A DNA stretch of 64,000 nucleotides from Ottelia alismoides (lineage: Eukaryota > Streptophyta > Magnoliopsida > Alismatales > Hydrocharitaceae), in contig JAZKJV010006054.1 in NCBI GenBank assembly GCA_037367405.1, positions 434,001-498,000 on the forward strand. Direction: 5' to 3'. Under the pieces are notes generated by a model. The model saw only the letters and a program-made list of their open reading frames with translations, ran no database searches and was not told the DNA's origin. A program made the position numbers and the translations under genes. How positions within the stretch are numbered: the stretch's first letter is position 1; each line of letters opens with the position of its first letter. Below, piece by piece: positions 33,512 to 46,087 of the stretch.

Positions 33512-36500
33512 AATAATTAATCTACTAATATAAATTATATTTAACTCTCTCTAATACATTATAAATCACATTTATAATATATTAGGAATAATGGGATATT
33601 ACTATCCACATTATTCTTATCCATAATAATTAAATCACATTTAATTATATTGGATAATTTCTCATACATCATGATAATTAAATCACATTTAATTATCAAT
33701 TTCTCTTTGCTTAGATCTCATGGAATTGTTCTTAAACCTTTTAAGAACAATGCTATTTCTCCTCAGATACTTGGAGATAAGGACAGGGCGATTGTATTGT
33801 TCCACGTATAGTGACTTGGATATTGAGATCACATCTCAAATCCAGATCCCATGGACCTCTCATAGATGCTTGATTAAATCAAGACCGTAAACCTAATCTT
33901 CTCATTGCATCTGAATCTCATTCAGATCAATGTCCAGTACATGGACTAAGATCAGGTCACTTCTCTAATGAGAGGAGTCACTAAAATCCAGACCTGTTTC
34001 ATCACTCCCTCGGAATGGAAGCGTCATGGTTATACAATCGTTTATGATCAAATCACCCTTCAGGTATTCCTAATACCTGCACATCCTGCATACTGGAAGA
34101 CTCATGATCATCATGAAGATAAAGATCACTTTTACACTGTCATCTTCATAGTCTGATCATTAAGTTTCTCAATCTTGGTCCTTGGGATATGGTACAGATC
34201 ATATGCTTTCATAAAGCATATATCTTACCTTCAAATTCATATCATGCTTCTAAAGCATGATGACCATGCATGGAATTTGGTCAATCCCAATACCTCATGA
34301 GTGAGCTCATGTCTCCCGGTTCACAAGTGAACCTGTATGATCCCTTTGAGAGATCATATTACTCATATGCCCTTACATGCACACCAGCTCGCCGGTGTAT
34401 AGACCTTGATTAGGTCATCAACCTATTGGTCTGCCAAATATACATGCTCAGACATATAGTAATATATCTGTCTCTGGTCAGAGGATGTTTGCCTGTGATG
34501 TGACAGTATTCATCATAGGTCTTTGGTTATCTCGATCTCGTTAAGTCAACTCATTGACTCAACTAATCTGATACCTCCGAATCAATATTCCTATGTAGAG
34601 GACCTGCATCAAGAGGTCGATCAGATATCAGTCTAATGAGATGGGATTGCCATCTCCCACTCAGACTGGAGATCACTACTTGTAAATCATTGATGATGCT
34701 TGATGAGTCCTCTATCTAACTCCTTAGATATTCATCCAAGCATCAGCCTCTATGATTCAATCATTGAATCAACAGCTGTATGATTATCAAGTTGGCCATG
34801 GTACATAACCCTTATTGTATAGAGGGACCTTATAGTGCATTCATTCATTCAATATCAGAAAGGGAGTGAAACAAAACATCAATAACTTTTATTGATAAAT
34901 CATTTATTACAATAACATTTATTGTAGGAATGGTTCGCCTCGGGCTCACATTGCTAATACATATGATTTATTTTAGTTCTGGGTCCTTCACGAAAGTTGT
35001 ACATCTCATCGAGTCGAGCAACTTTCATGTTTACCACCTTTTGATTTGATATTTTTTTATTTCTTTTCTATTTTTTCTTTGTATTTAGTTTTCTCTTATT
35101 TTGGGAACGACATGTGGCCGTTCCTGGAGCCGCCACGTGTCACCCCCTTTTATTTTATTTTATTTCTTTTTTATTGAATTATTTTATTTTTATCTTATTA
35201 TTATTTATTTACATCATTATTAGTTTAATTTGTTTATTTAAATAATTATTTATTTTAATTAACTAATTATTTATTTTTTATTTAAATTAATTTTTTTATT
35301 TATCAAATCTATTTTATTTTAATTAAAATAAATTTGATTAATTTTTTATTTATTTTATATTATTTTAAATTTAATTTAATTTAATTTTTTCTGCCACATG
35401 GCCTTTCTCCCTTCCTTTGCCTCCTGCGCTCCTCCTATCATGCCCCTTGCATGTAGCATACAATCACTGCAGGACTCAACCATCCCCCTTGCTTCCTGCT
35501 CCCTCTCTCTCCTATTCGTGCGGCCTAACCTTCCACTCCCTCCGGCCCTAACTACCTACAACCACGCCCACTCCAGCATCCACCCATGCATACGGTGCGG
35601 CACCCCCAATCACCACATGTCTAGGTCCCTCTCTCCTTCGAGTCACAAGATTGAGGACCCATCTCCTTCCAGGTCGTAGGTGGCAGCTTCGGTCGCAGAA
35701 GTAGAAGTCAACGACGACCCTCTCATCCTCAAAGCGAGATCCGAGGTGGTTCCCATCTCATCGTAGCATTCTAGTAAGAAGTTGCTTCAACCTCACGACG
35801 CTCTGCCACTCCTCTTGAGGCTATCATCAACCATGGTGATTTGCATCCCCCGGACATCCTTCAACGAACTCCCTCTTTGTCTTCTCTATTTTCCTCCTCT
35901 TCCTCTTCTATTTCCTATGTTCTTTCCCTTTTTGGTCTTCCTCCACCATTGCACCACCAGCTACTCCACTGTTGACCCACTCTTTACCATCCACCCCTTC
36001 TTCTGTAGCTCGCTAGACCATCCCCCTTCGCATGTCACCATTCGAGCAACTATGGCCTCGCTCGCCATCGGCTACCATCGCTCAGGATTTCCCTTCACCC
36101 CCGACTTCACATCCCACTGCCGTCTCGTGCTCCGATCACTCCAGTCTTGTGCTTCCTTTGCCTTCGGCTCCATCAAACCGCTGAAGTCTATGCTTCAGCC
36201 ACTGCCTCCGCGCTCTAGAATTGCCACCACTGCCTCAATTGCAGCCCGACGCCACTGCTCTGTGACCACACGCCCTAAGTCCTTATCCCCACCTCATGTG
36301 AGGAGCATGTGAGGGTGAGGAATTTGTAATACAACCCTCAACCCCATGCTCGTGTAAGCAATTGAGGCAAAGGTACTTTTGCACAGAGGCCCCCATTGTC
36401 CACAATAATTACAGAAACCCAATCTTTGGGGTGACGTTTGCAGCACGTCAGGGCATGTGCGCAGCACCCTCTCATGTGAAAATTTGCAAGAAAATCCTCG

Positions 36501-37432
36501 AGGTTCTGGTAATTAAAGAATTATTTCTTAACATTATTTTATTTGACTTTTAATTTCTGAATTTGCATTAATATCCATGTGTTTGTACTTTTATTTGGTG
36601 CTCCATTTATCATCATTTTTTATTTAAAAATTACATTGTGTAGAACAAGTATTTCTTTATATTGTGACTATTTAATAGAATTGTTGTGAGCTGCAATTTA
36701 TTTAATATAAACACTTTTGTGGAAAATTATATATTTTCCCCACTACATGCTATAAAATTAAGCGTTGTTCCAAAAATTCCCAAAAATTCTCTGTAGGTAG
36801 ATTTTAGTTTGTTTTACATAGTGGCCAAAATTCATTGCATTTGCATGGCTATCGAGGTAGCAATAAATGAAACCATAATTTGAGTAATTTATTTTTAATA
36901 GGTTGTAGACCCACTATTTTAGATTCTAATTTTTTTTGATACCTCTCACATAGATCTATCTAGAATAATTTTATTTCCGCAAATTAAATTGTTCTTTAAT
37001 TTATTATAATTAATCTATGATAAATCACATCGCATGCATATTTAATTTGTAACTAATTCAATTACATTCCAAAAAAATACAGAGCATTAAGTTCATCATT
37101 CTTCATATTATGGCCATGTTTTAGGATTTTTGGAAATCATCTGATCAGAAATTGCATTTAGCTCCTGGACTTGCCTGAGTTTGCATTTCATTTATTAAGC
37201 ATATAAAAAATTTAAAAAACTTCTCTAAAAACATTAATGCAGATCACATATTAATCAACCTAAGGAGACAGATGCCTCTATGAATTTGACCTTGGGCTTT
37301 TCTAAGTAAAATATAAATTTATTGCTCGCTTTAATTACTAAATCTAATTAAGTGGTCGTTTTAATAAATCATGATTGCTCGAACACTACAACAATTCTAC
37401 ATAACTAACATAGGGTAATTCAGGGTTCGTCT

Positions 37433-40012
37433 TCGTACTCCTTCGTTAATTTCTTAACCTCCTTATTGACGAAGTGGTTGCCTCCATCGGAAATCAAAAT
37501 TTTAGGAATCTCGAACTGTGAAAAGATGTTATCTCTCAAGAATTTGCAAACTATTCCGATATATGTGTTTCAAGATGGAATGGCTTCCACCCACCGACTC
37601 ACGTAATCAACAACAAGAAAGATGTATTCATAACGTCGACTATTAGGAAATGGACCTATAAAATCAATGCCCCATGCATCGAACACATAAAATATCTTAA
37701 TATATTTGAGGGGCATGTTGTCTAACTCCAAGGTGTTTTCCCATTTTCGGATAGTTTGTGCTGGCTATCACATAGTTATCTACATCCTTGAATAGTGTGG
37801 ACCACCTGAGGCCACACTACAATATCTTAGCTACCGTTCTGCTTCAAGAATGGTGTCCACCAGATTCAAGCTTGTGGCAGTGCTTAAGGATTCTTGTGTA
37901 CTCCTCCTGAGGGATACACTGACGCCAAATGCCATTCGCACATTCCTTGAACAGATGTGGATCTTCCCATTGGTAAAAATGAATGTCAGACATGAATTTG
38001 TCCTTGTTTCATGTCCAATCTTGTGGAACCACTATAGAGGAGAGGTAGATCATGATATCGACATACCAAGGAAGAGAAGACACATTGAGAATTGATTCAT
38101 CAGGGAAAGTTTCTGTTATCAGTGCATTTCTCATTTGAGTATCATGGAATTCAGTTATTGACAAATGGTATGCCACAACATTCTGAACTCCATGCTTTTC
38201 ACGAATCTCTAAATCGAATTCCTGGAGGAGAAGTATACATTTGAGTAGTCGGTATTTGGAATCCTTCTCCTGTTGTAGGTACCAGATGGTAGAGTGGTTA
38301 GTAAAAACACTGACTTTTGATCCAAGTAGGTAGGATATGAACTTTTCTAAATCAAACACTACTTCCAGCAACTCTTTCTCTGTGACCGTAGAATTCCTCT
38401 ATGCTTTACCGAGCATCTTGCTGGCATGGTGAATAACATAGGGAAACTTGTCTCTTCTTTCTCCTAGAACAACCCCGACTGTGAAGTCTGATGCTTTTGT
38501 CATGATCTCAAATGGAATAGACCAATCGGGTGGTTGTAGTATCAGAGCTTGAGTGATGAGCTCTTTTAGCTGATAAAAAGATTGGAGAACCGTCTTATTA
38601 ACAATAAACTCGGTCTCCTTGCACAATAGTTCTGTAAAAGGTCAGGCAAGTTTATTGAAGCCCTTGATAAATCAGAGATAGAAGCCAACATACCCTAAGA
38701 ATGGCCTCACATTTTTCACATTCTGAGATGCCTTGAGTTTAGAGATCACATCCTTCTTCATTAGGACAACCTCCATGCCTCTCTTGTAGATGATGTGGCC
38801 CAATACTCTCCTTTTTGTAACCATGAAGTGGCTCTTCTCCCATGATAATACAAGATTGAGTGCACAACATTTCTGGAGTACTCTGTCTAGGTGCTGAAGA
38901 CAAGAGTTGAAGCCGTCACCATAGATGGAGAAATCATCAATGAAGACTTTACGAAACTCTCGACCATGTTGGCAAAGACAACAAGCATGCATCTCTATAA
39001 AGTTGCTAGAGCATTACACATGTCAAAGGACACCTTTCTGAAAGCATAGGTGATGAGCGAGTAGGTGAAAGTTGTCTTCTCCTGGTCCTTAGTGGTAATC
39101 GCCACTTGGTTATACCCTGATTACCCATCTACGAATAAGAAGAAGGAGAAGAATTATTTCCCTACAAGTCACTTAAGAACTTGATCAATGAATGGTAGAG
39201 GGAAATGTTCCTTCTTTGTTGTTGCATTTAGACGATGATAGTCTACACACACCCGCCAAGATTCTCAGGTCGTGATATCCTCTCCTTGGTCATTCTTCAC
39301 CACAGCGAGTCTTGATTTCTTGGAAACTTCATGTTGTGGGCTCACCCATTTGAAGTTGGATATGTGTTAAATGCATCATGCTTCACACCATTTTGTGATT
39401 TCTTTCATTACTACATCTCGTAAGTTCAAGTCCAATCTTATTTGAAATTTTTGGGATGACTTGCAATCATCTTCTAAAAAGATGTGGCGTGAGCACATAA
39501 TCATATTTATCCCTTAGAGATCTGAGACTTTCCAACCAAGTGCATTGCGGTTCTTTTCTAGAACATTGAGATGTCGAGATTCTTGATTAAGAATTAGCAT
39601 GCTACTGATGATGATCGGATACATATGTTCTTCGCCTGCAAGGAAAGCGTACTTCGGATCTACCGGGAGAGGTTTGAGTTCAAGTACTTGTTGAGCTTGC
39701 TCCGTGGTTACTTCAAACACTGTGTTGGTAGATGGTTGATCTGCTAATTTCAGTGAGGTGATGTCCACCTCTGTCACCCCTGGCTTTGAAAGAAATGTAC
39801 CAAATATATTTGCAATGAATTCTTCATGTTTGGACTAGCTTGAATCTTCTTCAAACATGTTGTTCAGTGACTCGAATTATGATTCAGTCTTCCAATCAGC
39901 AAGGAAACATGGGCTGATTGTGCTATCCAAGTCCTCCTCTAAAGAAAGGACTTCCTATGCGATGATGTCATTCAGAGAAATTGATGGATCTTGCATGTCC
40001 ACAAGAAAATGG
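37433..40012 (-). pseudogene. pol: E4: truncated pol remnant (linker, RT, RNase H, part of integrase)
   Basis: Read right to left. The acidic linker runs from 40012 and ends in ELKPLPVDPKYAFLAGEE (39514-39777). RT pieces include VFIDDFSIYGDGF within 38672-38992. RNase H: 38009-38626, including VFTNHSTIWYLQQEK. Then a decayed integrase zinc finger (near 37810-37900) and core with GIDFIGPFP (near 37650) and ISDGGNHFVNKEVKK (about 37445-37490). The gene is cut at 37433, so the catalytic Glu and C-terminus are gone. Upstream protease and gag are missing because an LTR of another element begins at about 40013. Many stops and frameshifts. Confidence 0.85.
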
Positions 40013-43000
40013 AGCTAGAGGGATTCGTTCGGTTGTGTACTCCACACAAGGAGGGAGCACAATCGTCAAAGTGATCGATGAGAACCTCGAGCTCGATTTA
40101 ACAATCAACCCACACAATATATCAATCAAAGAAGAATCAGGTGTGGATTAAAATTTATTATAAACCCTACAAATAAATGTGTGTATAGTGACAAGCAGAG
40201 TAGGGTGTCAAATATAGGGAACACACGATGTAGCACTTAATATTATTTATAAATAAATAATGAAAATATAATATAGGTATGTATATATATAGTTATGCAC
40301 AATGTTAACCAAAGTATGTGGGTCTTCAATAAAATAAAATAATTAATGATTTTTTTACTTATAATTTATAATAATTTATATGTTTTATTCTACTTTTCTG
40401 ATTTTCAATTTGTTTTTCATTTAGTTTTATATAATATGATGGTTATAGGTGTAAATGTATAAGTAGGCGTATAAGATAATATATATATGTATTATAATAA
40501 TGTGTAATAAATATAGAGTAAATATATAATAATAAGAGAATACCTATGAGTACAGTACTTTTTTTTATTTAAAGAGGTTTAAAAACATTTTAAGGTATTT
40601 ATAATATTAATAATAGGGATAATAGGAATATAGGTATATGTACACGATATAAGGTAAGATATACATATATATATAGGTAAAAACGTAGGGAATAAAGTAT
40701 TTTTAGGTTCTTTAGATTTTTCTACTGTTTTTGTAATTTTTTAGGGAATTCGCTAGTTTTTATGGATTTTTAAGTAAAAAATACACCAAATAAGGGATTT
40801 AATAATATCGCAAAATTGTTTTGAGATTGAAAAATACTTAATAAGTCCAAAATTCTCAAAACTATTTTTAACATATAATAATATTTAGTACAAATATAGT
40901 GCAAGAACAAGTATTTTGGGATTTTAGAAGAGTTTTTATAAATTTTATAGGATTTTGGAGCTTTTTAAAATTTTATATGTTTTCTTTGCTATTTTTTGGG
41001 ATTTTTGTTCTAAAGGTATCAGACACTATAATAAACACTCACTATTTTTGGAAATTTTTAATCATTATTTTATAATTTTATTTTGATTTTTTAAGATAAA
41101 AATGACTATCCGTGCAATATCCAAATTTTAGAAAATAGAAAAAGGGCATAAAACGCAATTATAATTATATAACGAGAACAAACAAGCATCCAGGTACCTA
41201 ATCCTATTTTTTTCATGATTTTTGGGGAACGATTGATATTTGTAATAAATAGCAATGCGCACGCAAAAAATGATTAAACTGTTAGGGTTGTTTTGATGAT
41301 TAAAATAAAGATGGGGGGCATAGTGCAATTAAGCCCTAAGTTTCCAACCGATATCTCAACTTATTATATTAGACAATAATTAAACTAAACCGTAAGGGTA
41401 TATATGCAATATTCACAGAATAAAATGTGCATAGGCACGTGACTATAATAGGGACTAAACTATAATATTTGGAAAATTCTAAGGGGCACATGCAATTTTC
41501 CCCTACTTTTTAAACAATAGATAATATTTATTGGACTATTTAAAAATTACAAAATAGTAGAGGGGTTTCTGTGATAATTACCCACTAGACTGAGTCGATC
41601 CAACAGTCCTTGTACTGACATGTGGCTGATCTGATGGGTAGATTTGGACGATGCTTCGGCTTGATCCAAGGGCCTCGATTAAAGCTGGCGAGGATCCTTG
41701 ATCCAATGACTCTCAGGGATCTTCCAAGGACACGAAGAACACCTATCGGGGTGAACTTTGATCTTCGCTTATGCTCTACTCCTTGCACCAATCTCCTTGC
41801 CGTAAGGGGCAAATCACTTCTGGGAGCCTCCTGCGGGTGCTACCTCTCTCAAAATCACTCCAGATCCTAGTGATGGGGACCTACATGCTCCTCTACCTGG
41901 AGCCTCAACTTAGTATCGAGTAGGGCCCAAATACTCTTCTTCTTCTACAATACATGCACAAGGAGAAGCTCCGACTCAAGGTGAATGCCTCGGTCCAAAA
42001 GAAGAGGTCGGAGACCTCGTGGATGTGTAAAAGGGTGCAGCTCCAATGCAGCGGTGGACGGAGCTTAGACTTTCTTTGACGGGATGAACATGCGACGATT
42101 TTGCTGCCCTTATCTCGCCTACGCTATGGGTTTAGCTCTCCTTACTGCTCAACCTTGAATCATAGCGTGATTCAAGGGGGTTTTGTGGGGAACGGATAAT
42201 GTAGAGGGATTCGATATTGGGAAATACACGAGTCGAAACGACGGGTGTTTACGGTGAAATCAACCTGGAGCCCGAGCTCCAGGTCGATGAACGGATTGGA
42301 TTTCTGCCTGAAAATGTGAATTAGAACCTAAATTAAAAGCGAAAATGGAAACTATGCTAAATATATTACCTAGACTAGCGATAATATATGCTCAAGTGAG
42401 ATGGAAGCTCAAGAGCTAAACCTCATGACGAGCCTATGCATCGATTCCTCCACTCCTCCTCGCTATAGAGGACAACTAAGTATTACAGTCAATAACACGA
42501 GGCTACAGGCCAACTCTGAGGGACGGGGATTGGGTAAATGGCGATATAAAAAAGAAGATTTAGGGGGTCTATTTATAGATGAGTTTTTTGCAATTTTCGA
42601 GGGGAAGTGGCATGATCGAGATTGGTGGTTGGTCAAGATGCTTGTATGGGCATGAGGAAGGGACGAGTAGACTACACAATGGTGAAAAACTCGAGGGCAA
42701 TGGGTGTGAATGAATGCATAGAGAATTGGAAGAAGTGGCGCCCACGTGAAGTTCTCACAGAAGTCAGAAGAAGTGAGGTACAACTGACATAGGACAATGA
42801 ATGGAGGTGCCTGGTTGTTCCACGTGGACCAACCAGGAAATTCCAGGGTAAAATGCCTTGGAAAATGAAGAACAAATAATAATTGAATTTATTATTTTTA
42901 GGTTATAAAATGAAAAGTGTTCCTAATTCTTTGTAGTATTTTATACCTATTTTTATTTATTTATTCTAGGTGTTTTATTAGATCTTAATTTTTACAAGTA

Positions 43001-44002
43001 TAAATATAGGTATTTTCATCTATATTTTTTTATTTTGTATTTTCGATTTTATTGTTTTATTTTGGTAATTTATATATTTATAACTCATTTTTTATTTTAA
43101 TAAAGACATTTTATTATGTTTTTATGATATAATATTTACAGTTAAATAAATAGGTATATTTATTACATAGGTTTATGTATTGTATATTCATCTATGTACT
43201 TAATATACATATTTTATTTTAATAATTTCTTTATGGTTTTATTTTAGTTTTAATATGTACATATATTATAAATAATATTTACAAAGTTATAACAATAAAA
43301 GATTCTAAAAGTAATAAAGAATACATAAAATGAATATTTTATTCGGTTATATTGTACAATAGGGGTCTAAAGCCTAACTTTCACACCTCAACTCCAAAAA
43401 AATATGAAACCACCTTCATTAAATAGCATATTAAAAGTTATATACAATTAAGGTGATTAACATTCATTTTGAGTTTTTATTTGGGAGATATGGGTCTGTA
43501 AAGGTGGGCATTTGGAATCTTATTTAGAGTATAAAATGTACATTGTATATTTTTTTTGTATTAAATAAATTTTGTATTTTTCTATACATTTTTAGCTGCA
43601 ATTTTCATGTACAAAGTTTCTTTATTTGAGGTGTAAATAAGAAAGAATAAAATTGATCCCAAGAAGTAATTATTGGCCAATTTTTGTAGAGTGTTCCGAT
43701 TGTGGTTTCTGTATAATTAGCTGCCCTATCTCCCCATACATTATTACTTGTTGACTAAGTCATCATGATGACTATATCTCGAGGGTTAGGGTCACTTTAG
43801 TGTGCTTGAAACTTCACTCTTTTTCTTCTTTCCTTTATTATTTTATTTTGGCAATATATGCAATAAGTGTACGGTATTTTATACATTATATTGTACAAAT
43901 TAATGAATGTTTATTTTGAAAAATTAAATATATATAAATGCATTCAGCTAGGGTTTAAAGTCCAAAATGAAAGAATAAAGGTGATGAAATGGAGATTCAT
44001 CA
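40013..44002 (-). repeat. E5: 3' LTR (4.0 kb)
   Basis: On the minus strand it starts TGATGAATCTCC...TTTCATCA (complement of 43982-44002) right after a PPT of form GCAAGTATATGGGGG. It has an AT-rich U3, a GC-rich promoter part with CCTGGTTG...CAACCAGG around a CACGTG (42811-42838), a TATA box (ATCTATAAAT, complement of 42571-42580), a GC-rich transcribed part and a long AT-rich tail. The terminal TCA end is not clear, so the left limit is approximate and may be truncated at the junction with E4. No credible ORF. Confidence 0.7.
42571..42580 (-). promoter_or_regulatory. TATA box of E5 LTR
   Basis: ATCTATAAAT on the minus strand, at the U3 edge of the GC-rich part. Confidence 0.6.
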
Positions 44003-44820
44003 CCCCCATATACTTGCCTTTGCTAGTCCCTAGCAAACACTTATGCCTAGAAGTGTTGAGAAGAAAAGAAAAAAATAACTTGGAATACTTTTAGACTTTT
44101 AAACTTGTCTCGATAATGTCAAAGTTTGGAGCTCAGAGAAGACCTTTGGATTAATAGTGCGTTCGGAACCACTTTGAGGTTAGGATTTGAGACACAACAA
44201 CCCTTAGGTTCCATAATCCTACCATTCATTCCAAGTCACAGTCAGGTCAGAACCATCCTCTCAGTCGAATACTCTTGCTACCTTGAAGTGATAGAACCAT
44301 GTGTGTGAATTGTGTTTGCTCTCCCCAGACAAAACTGTTGAACAACCAAGGATCTTGCTCTTCCGGTAACTCATCCTCATGGAGACAGATATTCCCTTCT
44401 AAGTTCAAGTGCTCCCGGTCTTTACAAGCTAATGAGGGAAGAGAGTAAGAATAATTGGTAAAAGAAGTGGAATAGACTAGTGTAGTCTTCATTCTTGTGT
44501 ACATTCGGTTAGTGCGATTAGGTCTACACCAAGAAACATGCCTTTTCTGAAGCTCGAATTTTTGTGGATTTTTTGGCATTAGATTCTTTGGATATTTTCT
44601 TTATCTTTGTATAGCTTCTGCATTCTTGTTTTGTGCCCTGACGGTTATAGAATCTTTTGGTCCACCCATTTTTTGGGGCCTTGGAAAAAGTTGCGCCAGT
44701 ATACCATTCCTCATCTGAAGCATTATTTCAATCCATCTTCAGTCTTTAGATATCATAGTTACTAGAAGAAGTGGGTTAGAGTACCAGTGTCAGCAATCCC
44801 CAAGAATGGTTCTTGCTCCA
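44003..44820 (-). mobile_element. E5 PPT and pre-LTR segment
   Basis: The PPT is next to the LTR (complement of 44003-44020), with hairpin GCTAGGGACTAGC before it. The rest aligns with the E6 pre-LTR 49179-49960 (for example ATTTTTTGGGGCCTTGGAAAAAGTTG against ATTTTTTTGGGGTCTTAGAAAAAATTG, by parts). It is cut at 44820 by the end of the E7 LTR. The open frame 44247-44579 has no domain. Confidence 0.7.
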
Positions 44821-46087
44821 TGATAAACTACGAAATCACCCCCTTAAAAGTGTCGGATTAACACTGAGTCTCATTGTAGTCGGGCAAAATTGGATCGATC
44901 AAAAACCACTATGATTAATTTGCCAATTAAACATAAGCAACCAAATTTATTTACTGGAGCAAGCCCAAGATCGAACTCAGGGACACAATCCTCTTATGTA
45001 TTTGTTCATATTCCTAACTTAAGTTATGAATTAATTACTAATAGGTCATGGCATAAAGAAATAATGATGAAGCCACATGAAGACAAAAGATGCATGCACA
45101 GGAGAACACTTTTTATTTGGTTTTTATAATGCAATAAGATACAAGTATAATTATATGCAAATATTCCCCACCTAAATGAAATCAATGAGCAATAAAAGCA
45201 TAGTCAATTTCAGGCCATGTGCTGAAGCAAACTTACTCAATTGGCATTAAAAATTGTTTAAATAGATGACACTTCGTAATTAAAACTTATCATCTGAATC
45301 TAAGTGTCAAATCAAAAAATAAATCATTCCATTAGATAGCTAAGGAAAAAAGCGTCAAAACGAGACAGAAATCAACTCAAACGAAGATCATATGCTCTAG
45401 ATATTAGCCTAAGAGTCCAGGGGCATAAATGTAAAGAAAACATGAAAACTAAATAGAAAGCATTGCAAATAGGTCCCTGAGAGGGCTTAATTGTAATTAA
45501 AATAAGTCATGGGGCCTTCCCTATAATTTTCTCACACACCCGAGGACTAAATTGCAATTATTAAAACCCGGAGGGGGTCGAGTGCAATTAGTCCCAGGTG
45601 CGCATATCATGCATGTGATATGAGGACCTGATTGCAATATGGAGAAGTCGGTGGGGCCCCCTACAAATGGCCCAGCCCTCACATGACCACGACATGTGAG
45701 GCTAGGCTCGGATGGAGGCACAAGCTCGGGGCTAGGCTCGGGAGGCTCGGTGAAGGTTCAGAAGTAGTCTCTAGCTTGGTGCGAGGCTCGAGCCACGCGG
45801 CGATAGATGGCGCTTCATGATCTGGCTTGGATTGCCCAAGCATCCTAGCCTTGGAGGCATCAATGTAGCTAAATGGGGGTCGTTGGATAAGCATCAGAAG
45901 GGTGACATCCAATGACACCTATGCACACTAGAAGCTCCTCCTCAGTCGAAGGCTGGCGGCGCTTTTGGATCTTCGACAGACCTGTGCGAGCTCCACTGCC
46001 TTACTCCGTACTTGCTGGAGATCCAAGAAGGAACCTGGAAGCCTGGCGTTCATGTTTGAAGCACGGAGAAGGCTCCAGTTTGCCTGG
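44821..46087 (-). repeat. E7 3' LTR, left part (R/U5 side)
   Basis: Starts TGATAAACTACG on the plus strand, which is the LTR end TAGTTTATCA on the minus strand. TTTACTGGAGCAAGCCCAAG near 44950 matches the complement of the E1 LTR tail near 8830-8880, and GATCAAAAACCACT near 44893 matches its neighbour. GC-rich from about 45540. It is interrupted after GTTTGCCTGG (46087) by E6 and resumes at 57978. Confidence 0.75.
46083..46087. repeat. Target-site duplication of E6, left copy (CCTGG)
   Basis: CCTGG directly before TGACGAATCC. The identical five bases follow the right LTR at 57978-57982. Confidence 0.9.

Larger units (their letters stand above)
32448..34959 (-). mobile_element. Solo LTR of an unrelated retrotransposon family (reverse)
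   Basis: A 2.5 kb block foreign to the surrounding LTR, flanked by the repeat CATAT (32443-32447, 34960-34964; the match extends to TACATAT). Read on the minus strand it begins TATTAGCAATGTGAGCC, best explained as TG mutated to TA, and ends CCATATCCTTCA. A TATA box (CCTATAAATA, complement of 33011-33020) is followed by a CT-rich start region and about 560 bases to the end, as in an LTR promoter with R and U5. No internal coding region or second LTR is present. Probably Copia-type, but no protein is left to prove it. The frames at 32609-32915 lie in its transcribed GC-rich part and show no domain. Confidence 0.7.
31577..37432 (+). repeat. 3' LTR (probably of E2), interrupted by a solo LTR
   Basis: Starts TGATGAATTTG...GATTCGTCA after the PPT and runs to about 37432 (GGGTTCGTCT). 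Without the 2.5 kb insert it is about 3.3 kb. U3 has the palindrome at 34991-35029 and CATGTGG/CACGTGTC boxes near 35108-35138, then AT-rich sequence to about 35390 and a GC-rich part to about 36330. The tail contains CAACCTAAGGAGACAG near 37257, as in E1. Its start resembles the E1 LTR much more than the LTRs at 9334 or 17874. Open frames such as 35782-36312 have no domain support. Confidence 0.75.

Noticed and set aside
35782..36312. 176-aa open frame
   Set aside because: Lies in the GC-rich part of an LTR; composition-driven, not shared as a frame with the other LTRs.
17874..37432. Treating the LTRs at 17874 and 31577 as the two LTRs of one element
   Set aside because: Their U3 starts and U5 tails differ far more than a pair should, and 31173-31576 fits as the continuation of E2.
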